A stretch of DNA of 64,000 nucleotides from Strigamia acuminata (Eukaryota > Arthropoda > Chilopoda > Geophilomorpha > Linotaeniidae): assembly GCA_949358305.1 (NCBI GenBank), contig OX442314.1, positions 54,197,369 to 54,261,368 of the forward strand, read 5' to 3'. Positions 21,836-30,592 of the stretch are shown piece by piece. The first letter of the stretch is position 1. The number at the start of each line of letters is the position of its first letter. A program made the translations under genes and the position numbers. The notes beneath the pieces are model-generated. The model had not been told where the DNA came from, did no database searches, and saw only the letters and a list, made by a program, of their open reading frames with translations.

Positions 21836-24601
21836 ATGGCATTACGTAAAACATGGGGACCACTAGACCCCGCTTGCATCACTCGTGGCGGGATATTTCG
21901 AGGCGCGCTGCCCGAATTTTACCGACGATGTTTCGGCGAGGACGCCGACCCTTGGCGCCTGCGAATACTACATTCCCGATGCATCGCCCGACGTTGGGTA
22001 CGAGATTGCACGCTCCTGGACACGTTCCCGGAGGGGATGCGCGAAGGCATCGCCACAGAGTTAGCTCGTGACGATGACCCGAAATCGCCAATTTTCCACC
22101 CCGGATTGTCAAGTCAGTACACTGGCAACCCGGCGGAGGAACACGTGCTGCACGCGTGGCGAGCAGCCGAGACAGAAGAGGCCCGTGAGGCCATCTATCA
22201 GCATTATAGACAACAGCTGGTGGATACGGCTGCGGCAGTGGCCGAGCGCATCCTCCAAAACGAGGGGATGACCGCGGATGATATTCATCTGTGGTTTGAG
22301 AGGCTGCGATTGGGGGAGAGTACGCCCCAGTGGAGACCTCGGATGGGAATTTTAACGTCCCAAGCCGAGATGTGGCAGCTCCACCACCTGGGGATTTTGG
22401 GGCCCAAGAGCAGCTACCCGCGGAAGAGCAAGCGCTCCAAAGGCGCCGGGGACAGCCAGTCGCGTTCCCCGGCGACAACCAAGAAGCAGCGTGTCGCTCA
22501 AAACACGACTGAAAGCAACGAAGCTGGGCCATCCACTAGTACAGTGCGTGACCCTTCGCAGTATTCCCGACCGCGAATTTTCGTAAACCGTCAGATTAAA
22601 GACGGTAAGGAGTGCAAGGAGGTTTGGATGTCTGGTGACGAAGAGCGAGTCTCTCGTCCCAGCACTTCTAGACGTCCGCTGACTCATCGCGAGCAGCGGA
22701 AAAAAGATCGCAAGGAGCGATACTTCGCGAGGTGCGAAGCTCGGGGCCGTCCCATCCCCGAACCCGCCTACATCTCCAAGAGAGCGGGTCGACGAAGTGG
22801 TAGCCAGTCAGGTGAGCGAAACGTCCCAGCGGCAGATACGCGGGACCTTCGCGAGATTCTGACTCAGATGAAGCGGACGAAACTGACACGTTTCGATCCC
22901 GCAATGAAACACGCCAGGAAGATGGGTGTTGTCACCGACGGAATGGTGACCCCACACGAGGTGGCAAGGTGGCTCGCAGACTATATAAATTCGCGACCGC
23001 GACCCGATGGCATGCCAACCGCCATCGTGCAGCCCTCGAGCTCCGGACAACATCTCCCGGCGCCCCAAGTCGCAATGACTGGAGTGCAGACGACGGAGAC
23101 GCCACCACCGCCGACGCAGCCACCACCACCGCTGCCGACGCCACCGCTGCCGACCAAGACGCAGCCGCCTCCGAACCTGCCGCCGCCGTCGTTGCTGAAT
23201 TCGAGCGATCCGCCGGATTTACCCACCGACCGCTCAGTCCTTCTCCCCGTTGGACAGAGCATTATGCAGGAATGTCGAGCCAATTTGACCGGCATTTACA
23301 GGCCGAGCCGACCCCGTCCCGGTTCCTCGGCCCTGTTCTTCGAGAGGCGAGACGAAGAAGCGCGACTCGCGAGAGAAGCCGCCAACCCGACTATCTCCGA
23401 GCTCTCAGCGTTTCGCTTCGTGATGGAAGACCCAAGAGTCTCCGCACCCGCCTTGCGAGGTGTGGATCAAGCCCAGCGATATTTCATCGAATGGGCAACG
23501 GCGATGATGAGTAAGCTCTCGTGTGCCTTCACTGCGGATTCGGAGCGATCGAATCCAGTGAATCGTCGCAGCCTACAGCTATCATTGACCAAGGTCATGA
23601 TGCAGCTGCTAACCCCAGCACTCTTCGGAGAAGGGCGTCAGGCGATGGCCGCATGGTCTGTCGTGGACAGAGAGGGTGTACAGGTTCCCCGTGCACTCCT
23701 CGCAGAGTGGAGCTCCATTCTGCCCGACCCTGTGTTGACTCGCTACGAGCTAACCAGGGATGTGGTAAACCCAGAATTTGAAGGGTACAAGTTGCGAAGC
23801 ACGGCGTTTCGTTACACCTCCGCCACCTGGACAGCGGCGCCTACCCAACAACTGCGCGCCTTGACCATCCAGACGGAAGAATCGGCAGAGGATGTAGACA
23901 TGGTGATCTCGCCGACGAGCGGAGTTCCGATTCCGCCAACGATGCCTGCGGAGATATCCCCGCAAGGACCCGCCCTGTTTGAAGTGGCGGGTAAACCCAA
24001 GCGCTTGCTGTGCCGAACGCCACCCGTCAGGTCCGTCGAGCAAACGAAGCCGACACCGCCCGAGGCCCCACCGGCTCGAGCGGCGACAACGACGCAAGCC
24101 GTGATTCCCGCGGCCACCCAGAAGCCGAAGCCGGCACCGCCTCCACCAGACTATTACGGGCGAATCATCGAAGAGTTTCCCCATCTTTCGATGACAACGG
24201 CGACCAGGAGGTTTATCCTCGCACAACGGGATAAAGGCAAATCGGTCTTCATCTGGCTTCACAACCAGATACGGAAGACTAAGGACCTCATCTTCCACCA
24301 GAGGTTGCTGAGAGCCCACCGTGCACCAGTGACGCCAGCGGAAGCCAATGCCATCCGGCATACGAACACCGGCTTCTCCGCCTACATCCCGAGCGTTTGG
24401 TTACACGAGAGGACGCGTGCCCCGCATGAGCCAGTTGACGGCCATGCATTATGCTTCATTACGGAGCATGAGGACCCCCGAGATCGGTCCTCGGCGCTAG
24501 TAGGCGATCTACCCGCGCCACCCGGCACTCAACCGCCTGTCCCTGGAGTGAGTTACGCCCAGGTGACGGACTCAGTGTCGGGTCCCCCAGAAAAGAAGTG
24601 A
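21836..24601 (+). CDS. ORF3 main exon, copy 1 (921 aa), unknown function
   Basis: The function is not recognised. The frame is open from 21812, but ATG 21836 follows the splice acceptor directly. Visible features, numbered from this Met: an N-terminal Trp/Arg/Cys-containing region; basic, nuclear-signal-like clusters near 194-220 (PRKSKRSK, KKQRV) and 284-305; a proline-rich segment near 421-455; a conserved helical-looking core at about 515-675; and a Pro/Ala-rich C-terminal third. I see no signal peptide, membrane anchor or cysteine pattern, so it does not resemble an errantivirus envelope. It occupies the env position between pol and the polypurine tract, and its core recurs in a relic at 58022-58868. 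Roles in nuclear import, RNA handling or countering host silencing are possible but unproven. Confidence 0.85.
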   Translation: MALRKTWGPLDPACITRGGIFRGALPEFYRRCFGEDADPWRLRILHSRCIARRWVRDCTLLDTFPEGMREGIATELARDDDPKSPIFHPGLSSQYTGNPAEEHVLHAWRAAETEEAREAIYQHYRQQLVDTAAAVAERILQNEGMTADDIHLWFERLRLGESTPQWRPRMGILTSQAEMWQLHHLGILGPKSSYPRKSKRSKGAGDSQSRSPATTKKQRVAQNTTESNEAGPSTSTVRDPSQYSRPRIFVNRQIKDGKECKEVWMSGDEERVSRPSTSRRPLTHREQRKKDRKERYFARCEARGRPIPEPAYISKRAGRRSGSQSGERNVPAADTRDLREILTQMKRTKLTRFDPAMKHARKMGVVTDGMVTPHEVARWLADYINSRPRPDGMPTAIVQPSSSGQHLPAPQVAMTGVQTTETPPPPTQPPPPLPTPPLPTKTQPPPNLPPPSLLNSSDPPDLPTDRSVLLPVGQSIMQECRANLTGIYRPSRPRPGSSALFFERRDEEARLAREAANPTISELSAFRFVMEDPRVSAPALRGVDQAQRYFIEWATAMMSKLSCAFTADSERSNPVNRRSLQLSLTKVMMQLLTPALFGEGRQAMAAWSVVDREGVQVPRALLAEWSSILPDPVLTRYELTRDVVNPEFEGYKLRSTAFRYTSATWTAAPTQQLRALTIQTEESAEDVDMVISPTSGVPIPPTMPAEISPQGPALFEVAGKPKRLLCRTPPVRSVEQTKPTPPEAPPARAATTTQAVIPAATQKPKPAPPPPDYYGRIIEEFPHLSMTTATRRFILAQRDKGKSVFIWLHNQIRKTKDLIFHQRLLRAHRAPVTPAEANAIRHTNTGFSAYIPSVWLHERTRAPHEPVDGHALCFITEHEDPRDRSSALVGDLPAPPGTQPPVPGVSYAQVTDSVSGPPEKK

Positions 24602-24626
24602 TCGCTCAGCCCCACGGTCTGAGCTC

Positions 24627-24637
24627 GGAGGGGGAAG
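24627..24637 (+). promoter_or_regulatory. Polypurine tract, copy 1
   Basis: GGAGGGGGAAG ends at the base before the 3' LTR. This is the expected plus-strand primer for reverse transcription. Confidence 0.9.
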
Positions 24638-25653
24638 TGTGGTGACCCGACTGGACCGGGGTCAACGAAGAGTTTCTCTCGTGACCTCGTTTCGGGTGTA
24701 AGGGGAGCCGCAAGCGCGTCTCCCTTCCCTCAGTGCATTGACATCTAGTCAATGGACAGGCGTCTGCCCTGAGGGAGTGGGGATGGCTCGTCCACCCCAC
24801 CATTGGGTGATTCCGGTCACCTGTCAACCCCGCTTTGTGCAAAGGAATGTGCCTTGCACTGAGCGGGCAGAACCAACACAACCATCAAACGAGAAACACA
24901 CGTAAACCCGTCGTCCTACAAGATCAGGCCCAAGTAAATATACTGGGATTGACCAAGGACAAAGGACAATTTACCGTGAGTACGTTTGGTCAGTGTCAAA
25001 CTCCGCAGAGTAACCTGCGAGATAAGATTACCACACTATTTTAGCACACCAGCTAGAAATAGTAAAAACCACTCCAGTTTAGCGAGTTGTGCAGACAAAC
25101 GGTCGCACAAGCCTAAACTGCAGTAAAACCACGACGAGCGTTCCCGCCGCTGTGTGACCGCCGGGAGCCAGAAGAGTCCGCCGCTGTGTGATCGCCGGAC
25201 ACCACACAAAAACCTAGACAACAGACCGAAGTAAGCCTTTTAACTAAGCATTCACTCGCGCCTGACCAGCGTGAGCCCGAAGGACCAGCCAGAGACGAGC
25301 CGAGTACGCCATATTGCCACGCCGGCCCAAGACGACATCACGTTGCCACAACGAGGACGCCATCTTGGACACAACCGAGACAACAGACGACCTCGCCGAT
25401 TCCAGCCAGCTTTCATCTTACCTTTACCTTTCCATTTCCCATCACCCATTCCGATTTACCTTTTACTTACCTCTCATATATATATATAAGATATATCTGT
25501 ACATTGTCCCACAGAATAAATCTATATTATATTTTACCTTTTATATCTGTGTAATCATTTCTTTGGGTAAACCGCTTGAGACAAAGCGGTAGTGAGTTAG
25601 TCGAATTAAGTAATCAACCCACGAGTTAGCGACGGTTAGAGTTGAGCGCGACA
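24638..25653 (+). repeat. 3' LTR, copy 1 (1016 bp)
   Basis: Identical by eye to 12154-13169, with the same TG...CA ends, TATA-like run and AATAAA. It is followed by the target duplication AGCT. Confidence 0.96.
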
Positions 25654-25657
25654 AGCT

Positions 25658-26173
25658 GTAGTATTGGGTATACAGGGTGTATCAGAATTCATGTTACACA
25701 GAAATAGGGGGTATAGAGGGGGACCAGGAGATCACATTTCCACTAATCAGAAATTCCAAAAAAAATTTCCCACTTAGTCACAGCCCCTAAAACAATGGAA
25801 GATTTCAAATATCGCACCATGCATATCGTCCACGTTTGCCAGGTCCAACATAAGCTTATTTTAGTATCAATATACATGTATGATGAGATAGGCAAAATTA
25901 TCTTTATAATTTTTGCAACAAAAAAACAACACTTACATTCAGATGAAAACAACGAATAGGAAATTTTAGTTTGATGACCATCTTGTAATTAACATTTCCA
26001 AATTGAAATTGCAAGGCTAGACAAAAAAGAACTTTAAAGTAATAAACGTGCCTGTATTTCTTTTTAAGTTTGTAACTTACGGCTTGAAACTTGAGCAACT
26101 GGCCGTTCAAGGGTAAGTAAGTTTTGAATTGTAAGATTGCTGAGAGATTTTCCCTGCAAAAACATTTGCTTAT
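25658..26173. other. No gene recognised
   Basis: This begins with the last few bases of the old AT-rich repeat. A TATACAGGGTG word at 25671-25681 resembles the end of mariner-type elements, but no partner end was found. Confidence 0.4.
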
Positions 26174-26212
26174 TTACATATATGTAAAAAGAATGGAGCA
26201 ATGGAGATTTAC

Positions 26213-26737
26213 CATTGAAAAATATGCATCAGTTATGTAATTAGTTACACGCAGATATTTTAGAATCGTTTCTATTGTAGTAAATATCTTATTTCTTAAA
26301 TTATCCTTCTCTCCATACATATCATACACTCCCCAACATTGAGTTTTATAATAGTTTTTGCTTGTGTTTTCAGATTTGAAATTTTGATATTCTTGCGTTG
26401 TTTGTGGAAAAATGTAAACTTTTGGAAAATCGCCGTGTTTGGTTTCAATTAAATGCGCATCAACTGTTGTTGGTTCGGTCATGTAATACAAAATTCTTTC
26501 TCCAGTTTGGTAAACACACACTGCCAAATTCACAATGAGCAATGTGAAAAATAGAATAGACATTTTTTTTTTCTTTTTTGAAATGTTCTTCATAGATTTG
26601 ATGAATGCTGGTATCTCTGACTGCTCTGCCATCACATTGCCAACGAGGTGTCTTATTTTTCTTTGTCGACGTTGTTGGATTCGTTCAAATGGTCGATTCA
26701 GTGTGTGTTCACCCACTCTATGTATTTTTATCGCCAT
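26213..26737 (-). CDS. DEG/ENaC (amiloride-sensitive sodium channel family) first coding exon
   Basis: It encodes the N-terminal part of a degenerin/epithelial sodium channel subunit, a trimeric plasma-membrane cation channel. From ATG 26737 there is a basic cytosolic region (about 60 residues), a first transmembrane segment near 60-82 (MSILFFTLLIVNLAVCVYQT), then the start of the extracellular domain with the family-typical YYMTEPTTVDAHLIET and GDFPKVYIFPQ. The exon most likely ends at a donor ATG|GTAAAT (26213/26212), phase 0, after 175 codons; the remaining exons would lie at lower coordinates but were not found. The conserved cytosolic His-Gly gating motif seems to be replaced (SEIPAFI where S-IHGI is usual). 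It may be a divergent paralogue or a relic. This is the only clear host gene piece in the window. Confidence 0.78.
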
Positions 26738-28182
26738 ATTTGCTTAAAAATAGAGCTGCAAATTGAAATTCACAATAGATTATTTTTTGTTGCACAGTAC
26801 AGTCGTGGACAAAAGAAACTTCCCTTCAGTTTATCTGTTTAAAGTTTATCTATCCTTATTTGCCCGGTCTATATTTTAATACTGTTGTTAGGACAAGACG
26901 AGAGACCGGGTCAAGATTGATGTCATTGAATCTCAATGGATTTTTATGCCACCACCTCCATCCTCACACCAAAAGGGTAGTTTTAGGTGCTCAGCGCTGT
27001 CAGGGCTTAAAAAATTTGAGTTTTGGTGCCTTAAAGTAACCAATTAGGCGCTACATTTAAGAAAAATCAAATTTAATTTATTTTTAAAATTTAAAATCCG
27101 ATTTTTTCACTTCTCCAATTTTGTAGAATTTTAGCGACTAATTGATCGTTTTATAGGCACCCAGTACGGAAAAGGAGGGAGCTGAGTGGTGCAGGAAGAG
27201 AAAAGAGCGCTGGGTCTCAACTGAGACAGACATGTGAAGTGAAGTCCTGAAGCCAACAAGAGCAGTCGTGCTCTGTGCTGACTCTGCTCTCCCCCTTATT
27301 CACCACAGCAACGCTTAGTGGTGAGATGTCGAATCCACTACAGCCTCCATAAGCGGTTGCATGGGCTGTACAGGTGAGTACAGCAGAATAGTTATGTCCA
27401 ACCGGCCACATCATTCATGGGGATCACTCCCTGTGTGTGACAGGTCAGTTGCTGGTGTGGCGTGCCTTCGCCAACACGTGGGTAGACTGGAGACTTCAAT
27501 CCCTAGACAACGATTAAAGGTCACTAACCCAACAATCTGGAGTCCTTATCTTATTTTACTTGAGAATGCGTCCAAACCCAGGTTACCATGGGTAAGACCA
27601 TACCGTCACAATATTTTATTTTTGGAATTAGGGGCCCATGAAATTCAGAGTCCTAAGGGGCACCTCTTATGCCAAGGTGGAAGAAAATACTACCTGGGTA
27701 GGGAAGCACAATACCAGTTTTTTTCTGCTTGCTGGCAACCCAGCCATGCTACACCACTGGTTCTGATGGGTTTATTCTGGAACCTTTCAAAACACGTTCC
27801 TGTGCATTCGGGCAAATGTCGTAACTACGGTTGTCACAGCAATCCGAAAATAATACAACTAAGTCTTTCATTACGAAAAAAAAACAGAATTTAAAACCAT
27901 GTGATAATTACATTCTTTGTTGAAATACTGACTATTTTGATAGTATACTCTGTAGAGAGTGGCATTCACATAAGTTTGAATGTTATTTTGCAAATCCACT
28001 GCCTTTTTACTGTGACTTGATCCAGATTTGCAAAACTCAGATATTATTGAATATCTCCCCCATAATAACACAATGAACTGAATATAGACATGGAAAAATA
28101 CATACGGTTTTAAAGTCCACTCAGGTGAAAACGTGGCACTCTATCCACTCAAAAACACCGCATTGCAGCTGTATTGATGTTT
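26738..28182. other. No gene recognised
   Basis: Mixed-composition DNA. A 177-codon open frame at 27361-27894 has no recognisable domain and was not accepted as a gene. Confidence 0.4.
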
Positions 28183-28391
28183 TGTGAAAGCTGACAAGTA
28201 ATTACCATTTTAAAAAATTCACGAGATTTCTGAGAATGGTAATGAGTGGTTCGTGAAAGTTGACAAGTAATTACCATTTTAAAAAATTCACGAGATTTCT
28301 GAGAATGGTAATGAGTGGTTCGTGAAAGTTGACAAGTAATTACCATTTTAAAAAATTCACGAGATTTCTGAGAATGGTAATGATATGGTTC
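28183..28391. repeat. 69-bp tandem repeat, three units
   Basis: Units start near 28183, 28262 (GACAAGTAATTACC, second unit) and 28331, with a period of exactly 69 bp between matching words and near identity. Each unit contains an internal inverted pair (ATTACCAT / ATGGTAAT), so each can fold into a hairpin. Confidence 0.93.
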
Positions 28392-28559
28392 GTGACTTAC
28401 CGTAGGTATCACAAATGTGAAATTTCATTTTGTGAAGTAGCAAAATACTCAATTCCCCATCACATTCGATTGTACAATTCAGGGCCGGCGCGAGAGGTGG
28501 CATATTTCTAGGGGCGGCGTCTTTGGCGGCACAATCCGATTTTTTTCCAACATTAAAAA

Positions 28560-28731
28560 TGGAGTGTCTTACTCCATAGGTCAATCTTGACCAATCGTTA
28601 TGTTTCGGCGCTTTTAAGAGCAGCGCCACCTATATTGTAATTCTTGAATAAATCAGTCACTTTAGTTTAACTCAGCTGACATGTTGCTTTCTTGACCACT
28701 ACCTACATCAACGATAAATAAATACACAACA
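28560..28731 (+). repeat. 5' LTR of the Mag-like Ty3 element (172 bp)
   Basis: It starts TGGAGTGTCTTACTCC and ends ATACACAACA, and contains AATAAA at 28647-28652. It is preceded by the 5-bp target AAAAA (28555-28559). It differs from the 3' LTR only by one extra 4-bp AATA unit near its end. Confidence 0.95.
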
Positions 28732-28733
28732 AT

Positions 28734-28744
28734 TGGCGACGAGG
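28734..28744 (+). promoter_or_regulatory. Primer binding site, tRNA-Ser-like
   Basis: TGGCGACGAGG lies two bases after the 5' LTR. It is complementary to a tRNA ending CCTCGTCG plus CCA, which fits animal tRNA-Ser(GCU). Confidence 0.75.
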
Positions 28745-28935
28745 GGGATCGCAATCGACGACCCACGACCAGATGCAGTATCGTATCTACTTTTTTGTGA
28801 GTTTTTTGATCGTTTGATGAACTTTTTGGCCATTTTTGACCGTTGCTGACCACGCCGTCCCCGAAGTAGGCCTAGTCGTTTTGTGCTTCGAATTTTCCCG
28901 TTTTTTGTGCCATATTCCGTCTCCTTGCCATCAAG

Positions 28936-30577
28936 ATGTCGACGTTGAAAGGCACACCTCGCGAATACGATCCCAACGACGACTGGGAACTATATTGCTT
29001 GCAAATGGCGAGTATTTTCGCCTGCAACAAAATAGTTGATGATACGGAGCAGGTTCATACGCTGATTTCGTACGTGGGAATGCCGACGTTTAAGCTTTTG
29101 GTGTCGCTTGCAGCACCCAAAAAGCCGGCTGAACTGAAGTACGCCGAATTAGTAGCGCTCGTGCAGAAGAACGCCCGCCCGAAGCCGCTTACTTTGGCCG
29201 AAATTCGACGATTCCACCGGCGCGATCGCCTGCCAGGTGAATCGGTTACCGACTATGCCGTGGTTCTGCAGGAACTCACCATGAATTGCGACTTCAAAGA
29301 AAATAAAGCAGACGAGCTGCGGAATCGATTTTTGTGTGGCCTGCAAAACGAGCAGGTCCAACAAGCGTTAACCCTGAAAACTGATTTGACTTTCGACGAC
29401 GCTGTTTCTTTTGCGGCTTCCGCTGAGGTGTCATCGAAGGAGTTTTCAACTATTGCTGCCCAAAATACCACCGCCACTTCTGTGCATAAACTCCACGAGT
29501 CAAAGCCGCGTTACGAGCCGAACAAGCGAGGCGGGAAGCGTTTCGTGAAGAAAAATGCTGCTTTTCCTGTTCCACACCAACCATCTAGTAAAGGAAATGC
29601 GTCGGGGTGCTCAGCCTGTGGAAAATCGAACCACTCGCGCGATTCGTGTCGTTTTCGAGACGCCAAGTGCCACGGCTGTGGTAAAACTGGACATATTCGT
29701 CCGGTGTGTCGCTCTCGTGTTCCAGCATCGGATTCCACTCACGTTGTTCGTTTTAACGAGGACATGGACTTCTATCGAGTTCACACTGGTCCCGCAACTG
29801 CAGTTAATTCCGTGCATTTGCCACGTGTGAAGCCAGTTATGATCACCATTTGTATCGATGGTGTCAATCTCGATATGGAGATGGACACGGGGGCAGGTGC
29901 TTCAATTATTGCTCTTGATTTATATCTAAAACATTTCTCTCATTTTCCATTGCAGACCATCTCGTGCAACATGTACACGTACACAGGCGACCAAATACAG
30001 ATGGAGGGAGTTATCGAGGTTCCTGTCAGGTTCAAAAATCGAAATTTCTTATTGCCACTCTGTGTCGCACGGGATGGTCCAGTTCCGTTGTTGGGCAGAG
30101 GTTGGTTATGCATGTTCGGGCTCCTTTCAAAAACTGCTGAAGCGGTCGGCGCGAAAATCTACAAGGTCGATTCCGTTGCAACTCAGCCCGAGGTTCTTGA
30201 TTCCACTTCAGCCAAAGCTTTGGAAACGTTGTTGCTGAAGCACGAGCACACTTTCCGAGATGAAATTGGTTGCTTTAACAAGTCCACAGTTCACATTGAC
30301 GTTGATCCAACGGTGCAGCCGATTTTTCTAAAAGCTTATCCAGTCCCCATAGCAGTTAAGCCATTGGTCGAGACTGAATTGGCGCGTTTGCAAGCGCTCG
30401 GTATTATAACTCCTGTCGCATCATCACGTTGGGCAACGCCCGTGATGCATGTTAAAAAGTTTGATGGCACCATCAAATTGGCTGGTTGCTACAATCGGAC
30501 AATTAACAAAGCTATTTTTCCCAACTCATATCCTTTGCCTTTATTTGCAGATGTGACCGCCAAATTATCGGGGGGGG
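28936..30577 (+). CDS. Gag-Pol N-terminal part of the Mag-like element (Gag, protease, start of RT)
   Basis: ATG 28936 opens a frame with a Gag core (about residues 30-190), two CCHC zinc knuckles (CSACGKSNHSRDSC and CHGCGKTGHIRPVC, about 220-255), a retroviral-type aspartic protease (MDTGAGAS near 315) and the beginning of the reverse transcriptase (WATPVMHV). Gag and Pol share one frame. At 30570-30577 an eight-G run shifts the frame; a short out-of-frame tail then runs to a stop at 30615, while pol continues in the other frame. A one-base length difference in the homopolymer accounts for the break. It could be a real mutation or a sequencing error. Confidence 0.9.
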
Positions 30578-30592
30578 AAAACTTATTCAGTA

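Larger units (their letters stand above)
12154..25653 (+). mobile_element. Intact 13.5-kb Ty3/gypsy retrotransposon with a third gene, copy 1
   Basis: A complete element in the order 5' LTR, primer binding site, gag, pol, spliced ORF3, polypurine tract, 3' LTR. The two 1016-bp LTRs look identical by eye and sit exactly 12484 bp apart. The 4-bp target duplication AGCT flanks it (12150-12153 and 25654-25657). All three genes are open. An almost identical copy lies inverted at 36817-50322. The length is well above the 5-7 kb common for Ty3/gypsy elements; the extra length is the 1-kb LTRs, a long Gag and the 4.2-kb ORF3 block after pol. Confidence 0.97.

Noticed and set aside
22969-23514. Long alternative frames overlapping ORF3 and Gag on both strands
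   Set aside because: They are shadows of GC-rich coding sequence, with Thr/Ala/Arg-rich low-complexity translations.
21836-24601. ORF3 as an envelope gene of an errantivirus
   Set aside because: The position fits, but there is no signal peptide, no transmembrane segment, no furin-like site in context and no cysteine pattern. The protein is basic and proline-rich.
25671-25681. TATACAGGGTG as the end of a mariner-type element
   Set aside because: No inverted partner end or coding sequence was found nearby; a single short word is not enough.
27361-27894. 177-codon open frame as a gene
   Set aside because: No recognisable domain, no composition signal and no supporting context; parts of the DNA look repeat-like.
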